A DNA stretch of 64,000 nt from Alligator mississippiensis (lineage: Eukaryota > Chordata > Crocodylia > Alligatoridae), in NCBI RefSeq assembly GCF_030867095.1, contig NC_081824.1, positions 360,797,829 to 360,861,828 of the forward strand, written 5' to 3'. The notes below the pieces were generated by a model that was not told the DNA's origin, did no database searches, and saw only the letters and a program-made list of their open reading frames with translations. Made by a program: the position numbers and the translations under genes. Each line of letters opens with the position of its first letter. Within the stretch, counting starts at the first letter, position 1. Shown here piece after piece: positions 21,348 through 32,013 of the stretch.

Positions 21348-21382
21348 TCCTCGCCAGGACAGGGTTAAACTGCGAAGCGCAG

Positions 21383-21404
21383 CAAAAAAAAAAAAAAAAA
21401 AAAA
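21383..21404 (-). repeat. Poly(T) tract in the 5' UTR of copy C
   Basis: About 20 T on the sense strand, at the same position as the 40-T run of copy B and the TTTG repeat of copy A. Confidence 0.8.
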
Positions 21405-21803
21405 CCTCAGGCTTACACGGGGGACTGGGACTGGGAGGGGGCTGGAAACGCCCCAAAATCGGCCTGAGGGGGGCAGAGCAACCCCGCAGGGGCTCAGGGC
21501 AAGCCCCAAGGCAGGGGCAGATGGCAGGGACCAAGGGAAGGGGCCCTGGGGGAGAAGAGGCAGCAGAAATCAAAGGGACAACTCAGGCGGGGGTGGGGGA
21601 GGGGCAGAGGCAAACGAGGCTGCCAGAGCCCAGGGGAAAAAGGCTCAGAAAGTGGGGGGAGGGGGCAGGGAGGGGGTCCCCAGGGACAGGGTGGGGAGAG
21701 GCAAGGGTTTTTTTGGGGGGGGACAGGAAAAGGGGGGCAGGGAGTGCGAGGCAATGAGCTGAAAGCACCTGAGCTGGAGGAGCTTAGAAGGGCTTCAGCT
21801 GTC

Positions 21804-21816
21804 GGCGGCCATCTTG
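21804..21816 (-). promoter_or_regulatory. YY1-like site at the 5' end of copy C
   Basis: Identical to the motif in copy B (CAAGATGGCCGCC, sense strand). In copy A the same place reads CAAGAGGGCTGCC, so the core is lost there. Confidence 0.5.
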
Positions 21817-21835
21817 AAAGAAAGAAAGAAAGAAA
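21817..21835. repeat. (GAAA)n between copy C and the U6 sequence
   Basis: Four to five GAAA-type units lie between the 5' end of copy C and U6 nt 87. On the sense strand the U6 part ends in ATTC and runs straight into TTTC units, so the join has microhomology (TTC). Confidence 0.85.
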
Positions 21836-21865
21836 GAATTTGCGTGTCATCCTTGCGCAGGGGCC

Positions 21866-21916
<51 letters not shown>

Positions 21917-21922
21917 GAGCAC
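21836..21922 (-). pseudogene. RNU6: U6 spliceosomal snRNA, 5' 87 nt, fused to the LINE array
   Basis: The minus strand from 21922 to 21836 reads as the first 87 nt of vertebrate U6 with no mismatch that I can see against the human sequence as I know it. It includes the 5' stem-loop (GTGCTCGCTTCGGCAGCAC), the ACAGAGA box (at about 21876-21882) and the region forming the internal stem-loop. The last 20 nt or so, including the terminal oligo-U, are missing. Upstream (21923-22000) I see no clear PSE, and only a weak AT-rich match near -25, so a working Pol III promoter is doubtful. It is in the same orientation as the three Tx1-like copies. It may be a target-site remnant, a template-switch chimera or a U6 retrocopy with a LINE-type tail. 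Confidence 0.9.
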
Positions 21923-23865
21923 AAGAAGGCCACATGCTGACTTATGTTTTGTCATGGCTCTGTGCTTCTGTTTCCCACCATCTGTTATGCTCCTTCTTGT
22001 GGGGCTACCATTGCTTCTCTGAGAGCCCTCAGAAGTTCCCCTCTCACAGCAGGCAGGCAGCCAAGCCTACCTGTGGAACTCTTCAGCACAACCTTCCCCC
22101 CTTTGGCTGCTGCCTCTCACTGCTGCCAAACCCAGGGGTTTTATAGTTCTGGCCTGCCCCCTTCTGGTCACCTAACTAGCTGGCCAAGCTCAGCTTTTAA
22201 CCCCTACCCTGCCAACATGATGTACCCAGAAAGTTCTAGTCTTAAAGGGACCAACCCATTTTCCGGCAATAGGATTGCGGTTCCCTGTTACAGTACCCAA
22301 TGAAGTTTTAGCGTGACTCAACCCACTGCCCAGAAATCTGGAATCACTGAATTTGGCTGAGGTGACCTGCATAAACAAAACCCCCTCCTTGTAAGCAATG
22401 TAAACACAAAAAGACAAATTTATTATGGAAAACAAAGTCAAGAAAAATACCAAATGCAATTTAAAACACTACCAACTACAAGGCATAGTTTATAGGTTCA
22501 CCCATGCCCAGGCAATCTGGGACTTGGGAGCTCCCCAAAGAGTAGTTTCAGGGACCTGCACTCCTATACCTGGCCTTTAGCAATAAGCTGGACAGAAAGA
22601 TCCACACCTGAGAATCTTATGAGTTGCTCCTATTCATTCGTTACATCTCTGGGAGCTGCTAGTGAGTGATGATCCTTCTGCGATGCAGCGGGGCTCTCAC
22701 TGCTCCCTGGGAAGCTGCATGGCATTGATCTTCACATCCATGGTGGCCTTGAGGAGTTGATTTGCAGCTTTAGCCAGCATACCTTACCCCCAAAATTCCT
22801 AGTCCCAACCCCAGCTCTTCTGGGACAGCAAACTGCTACAAAAACTCAAAGAAAAGGAGCTAGGCCTATCCTGGCCCAGGCCTGAACATATGGTGGGGCT
22901 CAGCTACACAGCTAAACTGAGACACAAAAGCTGTAAAACAATAAAAGGGAGGCCCAGGCTTATTTGCACTGAGCCTGAACTAAGCAACAACAAAAAAAGG
23001 AAGCCAAGCCATTTTGCACTGGGCCTGAACTAACTAGGCAACAAAATGCACCAGGCTTCTCACCCTGGCCCAAACCATGCCAGGTCTTACACTGGCCCAA
23101 ATCTGCCAGGCTCCAACCCTGGTAAGTATGCTCCAGAGATTAATACCTCCATAGTATTATCCCACTCAAGGCCTTAAGCCTGGCCTAAGTGTGCCAGACC
23201 TTTCATCCTAGCAAAACTTTGCGCAAAACATAGAGATGGGGTTCAGCCACACAGCTAGGCTGACACAAAAAGAAGTTGCAACACCAGCAAATGTGCCAAG
23301 CCCTCAGCTGTGGCCCAAAGTGTGCCAGACTTTTAATCCTGGCCCAAATCTTCCAGCAAAACTGCAGGCTACAACCTGGTCAGTGTGCTCCCCATGGTAT
23401 TATCCCACTCAAAATCCAAGAAAACAAAAGGGGAAATCAGAGGGAGGAAATAGGGGACTCAAATCCTGAAACCAACTTTCTCTCCCTGTACCTGAGGCTT
23501 TCCCTTCACATAGTTTCGGCTCACTTTTCCAGTGAAGGGGAGGAGTGGAAGGCCACTCCATAGGAAGCAGTTTCACCAGCTCCCAATGTTTCTCCAGTTC
23601 CCAGTTCAGCTTTTCACCTCAGCAGCTCCAGGAGGAAAAAAATAGAGCCTCATTTGAGACATTTCAATATATCTGGTGTGACATCAACAACAGAACCTGC
23701 AAGACTTGATTTTGGAAATTTTGTCATTGTTTGTTTCTGCTTGTAACAGGGATTACAAGACCCTGTTACTAAAGAAACAGCCCACCCTGAGAGGGCTCAT
23801 TGACAGGTCAGAGCCAAAACCGAAACTAAGCACAGCTGCAGCCACCCACAGCTGTCCAGGATAAT
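21923..23865. other. Noncoding repeat-like stretch with internal degenerate duplication
   Basis: No coding signal. Between about 22860 and 23450 a set of phrases recurs in the same order (cagctacacagcta/cagccacacagcta, gtgccagac, ggcccaaatct, gtattatcccactcaa), giving degenerate direct repeats roughly 250 bp apart. This could be part of an old LTR or a decayed minisatellite. A small hairpin TAACAGGG/CCCTGTTA lies at 23744-23768. I cannot name the repeat. Confidence 0.4.
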
Positions 23866-25482
23866 AGAATTCATAGATTTCATAGACATTAGGGCTGGAA
23901 GGGACCTTGAAGATCATCAAGTCCAGCCCCCTGCCCTAGGGGCAGGAAGTCAGTTAGGGTCAAAGGATCCCAGCAAGATAAGCATCCAAATGTTTCTTGA
24001 ACAAGTCCAGAGTAGGTGCCTGTACCACTTCTGGAGGGAGTCTATCCCAGGCCTTGGGGGCTCAGACAGTAAAGAAGTTTTTCCTTATGTCCAGCCTAAA
24101 ACAGTCTTGGAGGAGTTTATCACCATTGGTCCTTGTTATCCCTTGGGGCACTCTGGTGAATAGATGTTCCCCCAGATCCTGATGCACACCCCTGGTATAC
24201 TTATAGGCAGCCACCAGGTCCCCCCTGAGCCTGTGCTTTCCAAGCTGAAGAGTCCCATGACTCTCAGCCTCTCTTCATAAGGCCTATTCTCTTGTCCTCT
24301 GATCATGCACATGGCTCTCCTCTGGACTCTCTCAAGCTTCTTGACATCCTTCTTGAATTGTGGAACCCAGAATTGGATACAGTACTCCAGCTGTGGCCTC
24401 ACCAAGTACAGTGGGAGGATGACATCCTGAGATTTACTTGAGAAGCATCTATGGATACAAGCCAGAGTTTTGTTTGCTTTACTAGCTGCGACATTGCATT
24501 GGTGGCTTACGTTCATCTTGTGGTCAATCATGACCCCAAAGTCTCTTTCAACTGTGGTGCTAGCAAGCATAGCACTGCTGAGCCTATAAGTGTGCTATGG
24601 AGTGGGGGGTTTCCCCGAGGTGGAGTACCTTGCATTTTTCGGTATTGAACATCATCAGGTTTATATTTACCCACTTTCTAAGCTTATCCAAGTCATCCTG
24701 GATCACTAGCCTATCCTCAGGTGTGGACGCTATGCCCCAAACTTTAGTGTCATCTGCGAACTTGGCCAGTGTGCTTGTGACACCAATGTCCACATCGTTG
24801 ATAAAGATGTTAAAGAGAACTGGTCCAAGGACAGAGCCTTGGGGAACACCACTGGTCACAGAGTGCCATAATGATTCGTTTCCATTGACTACTACTCTCT
24901 GGGTCTGACCTCAGAGCCAATTTCCCAGCCATCGGACTGTGGTGTATCCGAGGCCACAGTTGGCCAATTTTTCCATGAGGAGATCATGGGACACCAGATC
25001 AAAGGCTTTTTTAAAGTCCGGATATATGATGTCAATCTCTTCTCCCTTGTCCAGGTGAGATGTCACCTGGTCATAGAAGGAGATGAGATTGGTCAAGCAA
25101 GACCTACCTGTGACAAACCTGTCCCTCAGGATGTTGCCATCAACCAGCTTATCAAGAAGTGTCTCTTTGATAATTTTCTCCAGAATCTTACTGGGGATTG
25201 AGGTCAAGCTGATTGGCTTGTAATTCCTGAGATCTACTTTCTGCCCTTTCTTGAAGATGGGTACCACATTGGCCTTCTTCCAGTCTTCAGGTACTTCACC
25301 TGAGTGCCATGAGTTTTCAAATATTTTTGCCAATGGTTGGGTATGACACCTTCCTGCTCCTTGAGTATTCTAGGAAGTAATCTGTCAGGACCAGCTGACT
25401 TGAAAGTGTCCAGCCTCTCAAGGTGTTCCTTTGCAAGGTCTACACTGACGCTGGCTATAAATATGCCCTCACCCTGACCATC
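23866..25482 (-). mobile_element. CR1 LINE, 5'-truncated, decayed
   Basis: The left edge carries the typical CR1 3' end in reverse (gattt...catagacattagggctggaagggacc). Minus-strand ORF2 fragments at 24911-25333 (NYKPISLTSIPSKILEK), 24584-24859 ([18 protein letters not shown]) and 24136-24570 (RRAMCMIRGQENRPY) cover the RT and C-terminal parts in order, with frameshifts and stops between them. The copy fades out near 25482, before the endonuclease region. It is closely related to the full-length CR1 at 57239-62010 (same RGQ.SRPY and FADDTK.WG wording). Confidence 0.9.
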
Positions 25483-28328
25483 CTACATCATGCAGGTACA
25501 GACCAGTGCTGAGTACTCCAGAGATCATGCCAGAGATCATGGAGGCTGTAGGAGAAAGGGTCCAAAGAACCCTGAAGCGAAGGCCAATAATAGAAGAGAG
25601 CTATCGGATAAAAGCCAGAGACAGGAGATACAAGGCCCCCGGTGGGGGACCAGGAACAACGAAGCAGGCTGGATGCCAGAGATCATGGAGGCCACAAGAG
25701 AAAGGGTCCAAAGAACCCCAAAGCAAAGGCCGATGATGAAAAGGTAAAAGAAGAAAAGGGGGAATACTTACCAGAGTGGGGATTGGTCATGGATTGGCCA
25801 AGGGAGAACCCAGAATCAGTTTATTTTATCTGAATTTTAACAGCTTCATCAGACAATGCTACCTTAGTAATAGAAAATGCTTGTTGAAAAAAAGTATGAA
25901 CAATATAATTTTTGAGACCTTTGGTATTCTAAATCAATAGGTTTATTGTATGCATAATATATTCTTAATAGTGGTTATTATTTGTATTCAGTAGTGCCTC
26001 AGAGGTTTAGGCATAAATCAGGACATTGTACAAGCACAATCCATGCCTCAGAGATTATAATCTACATACTGGACAAGAGGACAAAGACAGAAAGGAAGCA
26101 TAGTTCAACAATGAGACAATACAGTATTGGTCATCAAGACAGGAAATGAGAGCAGTATACCAGCAACCTAACTGCTATCAGTTTTTTTTATAGACAGCCC
26201 AACAAAGAAGAGTTTAAAGGCAAGATTTGAAATAGGATAACATAAATAAAGAAAAGTCCTGGAGCAGCTCTCAGGCACGGGGAAGAGCATGAGCAAAGGC
26301 TCTGATTAGGAAATAGTCAATGGTAGTTCACATAATGAAACAATGAGAGACAGAATTCACATTTCAGAAGCGAATGAGTTTCTCCACCTTCCTGTCTTTG
26401 GTCCCCTCTAGATGTTCTGGCATGACTTATCATAACATAACTGTGCCTCCACACATGTATGGCAGGAGGTGTGATTGTGGTTTCCAGCATGACATCCTCT
26501 CATGCCTTATTGCCAGTGCAGGGGTGGGGGTAGAGTTGCCATCCTGGGCTCCCCCTGCACCAGCAAGGAGCAAGCTTCTGCAGCTGCAAGTCCCACAGCT
26601 CACAGAACTCAGTGTCACTCCATGGCTGTCAGGGCAGACAGTCGCATCACCTATGGAACTCTCTGCTACAGCAGCCATGGGGTACTGACAGGGCTCCCAG
26701 CCATTGGTGCATAAACCTTGCTACATATGCAATTTAAAGCTGGATAGAAACTAGCTATAAAGTTAACATATTTTCCAGCTCTAATTTTATAGCTGGGTCT
26801 ACCTTTTTATGGCACATACAGCTGGTCTAAATTAATTGCACAATTTACTAGTTAATTACATAGTATATGCAACATGGGGAGGAGGCCTTTCAGGCCAGAG
26901 TTACTTGATCATCACTGGAAGACAGATGGAAGTAGAATGCCAGAATGATAAGCATACCAGTATTTATTTCATCAGGATCCTTCTACATCTTTTCCATTGA
27001 GATGTTGCCGCTCTCCCCACCCACTTCTCTTAAGCCATTTTCATCTTGACACTCCAACACTCTGTTCTTGTTCAGTTTTGCCTCCTTTCTAGCCCTTTTG
27101 AATGAGCTGGGGTAGATCATAAAGAGTTTCACTCCCACGAGGCTCTGAAAAGATGGATGATTAAAGCTGGCTAAAAAGAGGTGACATGGTAAGCATGATG
27201 GGCTAAGAGAACAACTTTCACAGTAATAGTTCAAATGGATATATGAGCTGGGCAAGACCACATAAAAGAATATTGTAGCAAATGAGATGCAGGATGAGGA
27301 AAAGTTGGGTGAGAGTTTCAGCTGCCTGAATAGATAGGAAAGACTGAATACTAGAAATGTGCAGAAAAAGTCTGCAAGACTTAGACACAGACTGGATGTG
27401 AAAACTTAAGAGGACTGAGTTAACTGTCTCCTTGCCAAATCTGATTAAGAAACCTGCCAGTGATAATATTCTCATGACCTTGGCAAGCCCACAGATTGGC
27501 AGAATTGTAAACTCAGAAACACATTCTCCTCCTGCTTTTCCCCCACTGATACATTTCTTCCCCACTCCCCATCCCACTGCCCCAGCTTTTTTTCCCCATA
27601 GCCTCTGCTTCTACCTCAATGACAACATTAAAATAAAAAATTCCTTCCTACCCCATTGATTTCAGTGGCATTACCCTGGATGTTCACTAACAGGAATGAG
27701 ATCAAGATCTGAGTCAGCCTATATCTTTTCCATGTAATAATTGTTTATTATTCAGTTTTATCTAAATGGAAGGTAATTATAAAGCCTATCAAGACCAAGA
27801 CATGGTATTACAGTGCAGAGTCAAAATATTCTCATGTCAGTGATTTACTATAAGTAGTAAAATTACTGTTGCTTTATGTAGACCTGGGATTATGTTAATT
27901 GCTGTATAAAATGGAAAAAGAAAAACTCAGCTACAGTTCATATGGATTATGTATTCATACACACTATTTAGTCTTGCAGCAGATATCAAGTGCAGCCCAC
28001 ATATAAATTCCAGGAAAACTACAGAATTGCTGCATAATTAATTCCTTTCAAGCTAGAATGCAGTTTAATCTAATTACAGAAAGTTTCAGTTAAGATTCAG
28101 CTGTATTTTATCCTATTTATTGCACACTTGCCAATTACACATAATATAGGAAGATAGGTGACACTCAAAGGAATAACCCAGTAAAGTAAAACATGAATTA
28201 AGTTTACAAACATAGGGCCAAATCAGGATTCCAGAGAAGTCAGCCTGAGCCTTTTTATAAATGCCAAATGCAGGGATTCAGGGATCAAGCACATAGATGG
28301 TTTCAAATGAACAACATAGAGTAGAAAT
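25483..28328. other. Noncoding stretch with a local direct duplication and old repeats
   Basis: A 63-bp block at 25526-25588 is repeated at 25675-25737 with about ten changes (both start GCCAGAGATCATGGAGGC). About 25985-26280 resembles the segment at 41890-42000 (phrases like gagattataatctac and gagcttaaaatctat), which looks like an old amniote interspersed repeat. About 26450-26880 is a reversed copy of the Harbinger-like element at 37636-38149. The remainder, 26880-28328, is AT-rich with no recognisable features. Confidence 0.45.
26450..26880 (-). mobile_element. Partial reversed copy of the 37636-38149 MITE-like element
   Basis: Read on the minus strand, this segment shares with 37636-38149, in the same order: an AATTAATTTAGAC-like block, a CCATAAAAA block, a CTATAAAGTTA block, GGAAAAT, GCAGCTTTAATTTGCAT-like wording, a GGCTCCCCCTG block and a terminal cacacatg...gtgtgatt block. 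I could not define its ends or target duplication. Confidence 0.5.
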
Positions 28329-29225
28329 TAGAGGTGCACCGATACATCAGTCCCATGTTGGATCAGCACCGATATAAGGAAAATTGACAGTAACAGGAAT
28401 CGGCTTTTTTTGGCTGATGTCACCAATAAACACCCCATGCATGCGTGCAGCAGTAGCACAGCACACAGGAGGCCAGGAGTGCAGTCCAGCAGCGTGGGGT
28501 GCAGCCGCAGCTGGCTGGTAAGTCTGTTGTGGAGGAAGTGGGGTGCAGTTCGAGACCCAAGCAGGGAGGGAGGGAGTGGGGCTGGGGATGCACACCTGGA
28601 GCAAGACAGATCTATGAGCGGCTCATTCAGGGGATGCAGGGTGGCAGCTCCCACCACTGCATGCACCCTGGGCTGAGGCTGCGCTTGGGGCAGGCAGCGG
28701 TGGCACTGTAAGGGGAGCTATGGCAAATTTTGGGGTGGCTGCAGCCCTCCCCCATAACCCTCCTCCCAGTGCCACCACTGCCCACCCAGAGCACAGCCTG
28801 GCCCAGCCCCCCACCCTGAAGAGCATGGTGCTGCAAGACCACAGCCCTCACCAGCAGCCCACCCTCCCCTGCATGCAGATCCAGGGACATACACCCCCTA
28901 TGCCCTCTTGGGATGCATGCAGCAGTGAGAGCTATTTCCCCTGCACCGCCAGATGAGCCATTTGCTGCTCCACCCTGCACCCCACCCCAGCTGTGCAGCA
29001 CCTGCCCCAGCCCCACTCCCTCCCTCACCTCTGGAGCCTCTATCTTCCCCCCCCCCTCCCCTTTCCCTTTCCCTCTATCCTTCCTCCACAGCAGACTTAC
29101 CAACCGGATGCTTCTCTCCAAGCTGCCCAGCTGCATATCAGCAATCAGTTCGGTATTGGCCAATATGGCTTGTTAAAAATTGGCCATCAGTATCGGCCCA
29201 AAAGATCTCCATCACTGCACCCCTA
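28329..29225. mobile_element. Non-autonomous hAT transposon with perfect 8-bp TSD
   Basis: The left end TAGAGGTGCACCGAT and the right end, read in reverse, TAGGGGTGCAGTGAT are imperfect terminal inverted repeats of the hAT type. The element is flanked by identical 8-bp copies of GTAGAAAT at 28321-28328 and 29226-29233, the target size expected for hAT. The 897-bp interior is GC-rich, has no transposase reading frame and carries GATA-rich subterminal wording (cagtatcggccc) near the right end. It is therefore a MITE-like passenger needing a transposase in trans. Confidence 0.85.
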
Positions 29226-29233
29226 GTAGAAAT

Positions 29234-30042
29234 CATTAATATAATTGGCTAACATCCTGGATTTATGGAAGTCAATTGTAATTTTTTATATACTTCAGGA
29301 GATTAGGATTTCATTCACTGATTTCAGCACATCTCTAAATAATTTTTAACTATATTCTGATGTGTAACATGGACTGATATCAGATCAGTTAGAGAGATTG
29401 TTTATTGCATCTCTGTACAAATGCACTATGTCAGGGGTCAGCAACAAGTGTGTCAGATTTGGCCCACAAAATCCTAAATCTGGCCCACCTAAACCAAGTT
29501 TTGCCTATGCCATCACCCATGCCAGGCAGAAAGGACTTGTGCCAGGCAACTTTCAGGTGTACCTTTACCATCATTGCTTCTCTCCTGCCAACCCTCAAAC
29601 CTCCCTCCAAATGTGGCATGGGCACAGCTTCCAGCTGGTGGGAAGCTATGCCTGCATCCCAGCTGAGGAGCAGGAAGCTTGGGAGCAGTGGCAGAAGTGT
29701 GGGTACAGCTTCCAACTGCCTGGCCCTAATGCAGGCCCAGGGAAAGCTCTCCACCACTGATGCACCATGGAGGCCTGTGAAGGACCAAAGCTGTGTTGTT
29801 CCAGCCTGTGGCTTGAAAAGGTTGTGGGTCACTGCTCTAGATGTCTTCCCACAGCTATGCTACCTTTAAGATGATTCTCCCAAATGTCATCAGCTAGATC
29901 AATACTTGAACAAAAGCAATCTAAGAACTACCTTTTTTTCCAGCTGCAGCAGCAATTATGATAGTGATACAGCACCCTACTTTTCCCTTTAAGTCAATCC
30001 TGAAAATGTTCTCCGTTGTGGAATTGCTGTATTACCATTGCT
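29234..30042. other. Noncoding stretch containing a second hAT-like repeat
   Basis: AT-rich, without coding signal. The part at about 29432-29840 starts CAGGGGTCAGCAAC and ends, in reverse, CTAGAGCAGTGACCCACAAC, a layout typical of old hAT/Charlie-type repeats. Its target duplication is not clear (only about five of eight bases agree). Confidence 0.45.
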
Positions 30043-32013
30043 ATAGATTCATAGATTCATAGATGTTAGGGTCGGAAGGGACCTCAATAGATCATTGAGT
30101 CCGACCCCCTGCATAAGCAGGAAAGAGTGCTGGGTCTAGATGACCCCAGCTAGATACTCATCTAACCTCCTCTTGAAGACCCCCAGGGTAGGGGAGAGCA
30201 CCACCTCCCTTGGGAGCCCGTTCCAGACCTTGGCCACTCGAACTGTGAAGAAGTTCTTCCTAATGTCCAATCTAAATCTGCTCTCTGCTAGCTTGTGGCC
30301 ATTGTTTCTTGTAACCCCCGGGGGCGCCTTGGTGAATAAATACTCACCAATTCCCTTCTGTGCCCCCGTGTTGAACTTAAAGGCAGCCACAAGGTCGCCT
30401 CTCAACCTTCTCTTGCGGAGGCTGAAAAGGTCCAGTTTCTCTAGTCTCTCCTCGTAGGGCTTGGTCTGCAGGCCCTTGACCATACGAGTTGCCCTTCTCT
30501 GGACCCTCTCCAGGTTATCCGCATCCTTCTTGAAGTGTGGCGCCCAGAATTGCATGCAGTACTCCAACTGCGGTCTGACCAGCGCCCTATAGAGGGGAAG
30601 TATCACCTCCCTGGACCTATTCGTCATGCATCTGCTGATGCACGATAAAGTGCCATTGGCTTTTCTGATGGCTTTGTCACACTGCCGGCTCATGTTCATC
30701 TTGGAGTCCACTAGGACTCCAAGATCCCTTTCCACCTCTGTGCCACCCAGCAGGTCATTCCCTAGGCTGTAGGTGTGCTGGACATTTTTCCTCCCTAGGT
30801 GCAGCACTTTGCATTTCTCCTTGTTGAACTGCATCCTGTTGTTTTCTGCCCACTTGTCCAACCTATCCAGGTCTGCCTGCAGCTGTTCCCTGCCCTCCGG
30901 CGTGTCCACTTCTCCCCATAGCTTTGTGTCATCTGCAAACTTGGACAGAGTACATTTGACTCCCTCGTCCAAGTCGCTGATGAAGACATTAAAGAGTATC
31001 GGTCCAAGGACCAAGCCCTGCGGGACCCCACTGCCCACACCCTTCCAGGTCGAGACCGACCCATCCACCATGACTCTTTGGGTGTGACCCTCTAGCCAAT
31101 TCGCCACCCACCGGACTGTGCAGTCATCCACATCACAGCCTCTTAGCTTGTTCACGAGTATGGGGTGGGATACCGTATCGAAGGCCTTCCTGAAGTCTAA
31201 GTATACGACATCCACCCCTCCTCCTGTGTCCAGGCATTTCGTAACCTGGTCATAGAAAGAGACTAGATTGGTCAGGCACGATCTGCCCGCCACAAACCCG
31301 TGCTGGTTTCCCCTCAGCATAATTTTCCCTGCCAGGCTCTTACAAATGTGAGCCTTGATAATATTTTCAAAGACTTTACCAAGGATGGAGGTGAGACTGA
31401 CTGGCCTATAGTTGCTCAGGTCCTCCTTCCTCCCCTTTTTGAAAATGGGGACCACGTTAGCCCTTTTCCAGTCCTCCGGGACTTGGCCCGTGCGCCACGA
31501 GCTTTCGAATATTCCTGCCAGTGGCTCTGCAATGATGTCGGCCAGTGCCTTCAGCACCCTCGGATGGAGCCCATCCGGGCCTGCCGATTTAAAGGCATCC
31601 AGTTCTTCCAAATGACTCTGCACCACCTCAGGATCTACGTATGGAAGTCTGGCGCCTTGCTGCTGCCTCTCTACAACCCCAGTGAGAGACTTGTCGTGCC
31701 CCTCACTTAGGAACACTGAGGCAAAGAACTCGTTGAGGAGTTCAGCCTTGTCCCCCCTATCTGTCACCAATTGTTTCTGCCCATTTAGCAGCGGTCCTAT
31801 TCCTCCCTGGGCCTTCCTTTTACTCCCAATATATCTAAAAAACAATTTCTTGTTGTCTTTTACTTGGGTTGCCATCCTCAACTCCATGGTAGCTTTGGCC
31901 CACCTAACTGCCTCCCTACAAGCACGAGCAGAGGAGGTATATTCATCTTTAGTGATCTCACCCTGTTTCCACTTTTTATGTGCTCCCCTTTTGGCCCTTA
32001 GGCTGCCCTAAGT
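30043..32013 (-). mobile_element. CR1 LINE, 5'-truncated, well preserved
   Basis: The left edge is the CR1 3' terminus in reverse, with tandem ATTCATAG units at 30043-30064. The copy runs to about 32013, where the similarity to CR1 ORF2 stops. It therefore lacks ORF1, the endonuclease and most of the region before the RT. The retained coding part is open (next entry). It belongs to a different CR1 subfamily from the copies at 23866 and 57239, judging by wording such as ATRMVKGLQ in place of ATRMIRGQ. Confidence 0.9.
30136..31887 (-). CDS. CR1 ORF2 C-terminal part (reverse transcriptase), 583 codons open
   Basis: The frame is uninterrupted from a Met codon at 31887 to a TAA-type stop at 30136. 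Visible RT blocks: NVVPIFKKGRKEDLSNYRPVSLT is the first, then DVVYLDFRKAFDTVSH, GVPQG...[22 protein letters not shown], and the CR1 C-terminal region (YCMQFWAPHFKKD, RRATRMVKG, KLDLFSLRKRRLRGDL). The endonuclease is missing because the insertion is 5'-truncated, so it is not an autonomous gene. The lack of stops in 1.75 kb suggests a fairly recent insertion. Confidence 0.85.
   Translation of the reverse strand: MELRMATQVKDNKKLFFRYIGSKRKAQGGIGPLLNGQKQLVTDRGDKAELLNEFFASVFLSEGHDKSLTGVVERQQQGARLPYVDPEVVQSHLEELDAFKSAGPDGLHPRVLKALADIIAEPLAGIFESSWRTGQVPEDWKRANVVPIFKKGRKEDLSNYRPVSLTSILGKVFENIIKAHICKSLAGKIMLRGNQHGFVAGRSCLTNLVSFYDQVTKCLDTGGGVDVVYLDFRKAFDTVSHPILVNKLRGCDVDDCTVRWVANWLEGHTQRVMVDGSVSTWKGVGSGVPQGLVLGPILFNVFISDLDEGVKCTLSKFADDTKLWGEVDTPEGREQLQADLDRLDKWAENNRMQFNKEKCKVLHLGRKNVQHTYSLGNDLLGGTEVERDLGVLVDSKMNMSRQCDKAIRKANGTLSCISRCMTNRSREVILPLYRALVRPQLEYCMQFWAPHFKKDADNLERVQRRATRMVKGLQTKPYEERLEKLDLFSLRKRRLRGDLVAAFKFNTGAQKGIGEYLFTKAPPGVTRNNGHKLAESRFRLDIRKNFFTVRVAKVWNGLPREVVLSPTLGVFKRRLDEYLAGVI

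Larger units (their letters stand above)
15188..21816 (-). mobile_element. Tx1/L1-like non-LTR retrotransposon, copy C (young, nearly intact)
   Basis: This is the most complete copy. On the minus strand it has a 5' end at 21816 with a YY1-like motif, a C-rich 5' UTR of about 470 nt with about 20 T before ORF1, ORF1 (19563-21347), a 112-nt gap, ORF2 (15494-19450) and a 3' UTR of about 300 nt with AATAAA (15208-15213). A TTTC tail follows into the copy B junction. Each ORF has only one nonsense mutation, both of the CGA-to-TGA type expected from decay of methylated CpG. The full unit is about 6.6 kb. GC content is far above the AT-rich flanks. Confidence 0.9.

Noticed and set aside
21836..21922. 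A functional U6 gene
   Set aside because: The last 20 nt and the Pol III terminator are missing, and no convincing PSE/TATA pair is seen upstream.
28907..29250. Possible host exon in the GC-rich 28.6-29.2 kb region
   Set aside because: The region lies inside a hAT element with exact target duplications. Its frames are low-complexity Pro/Ser.
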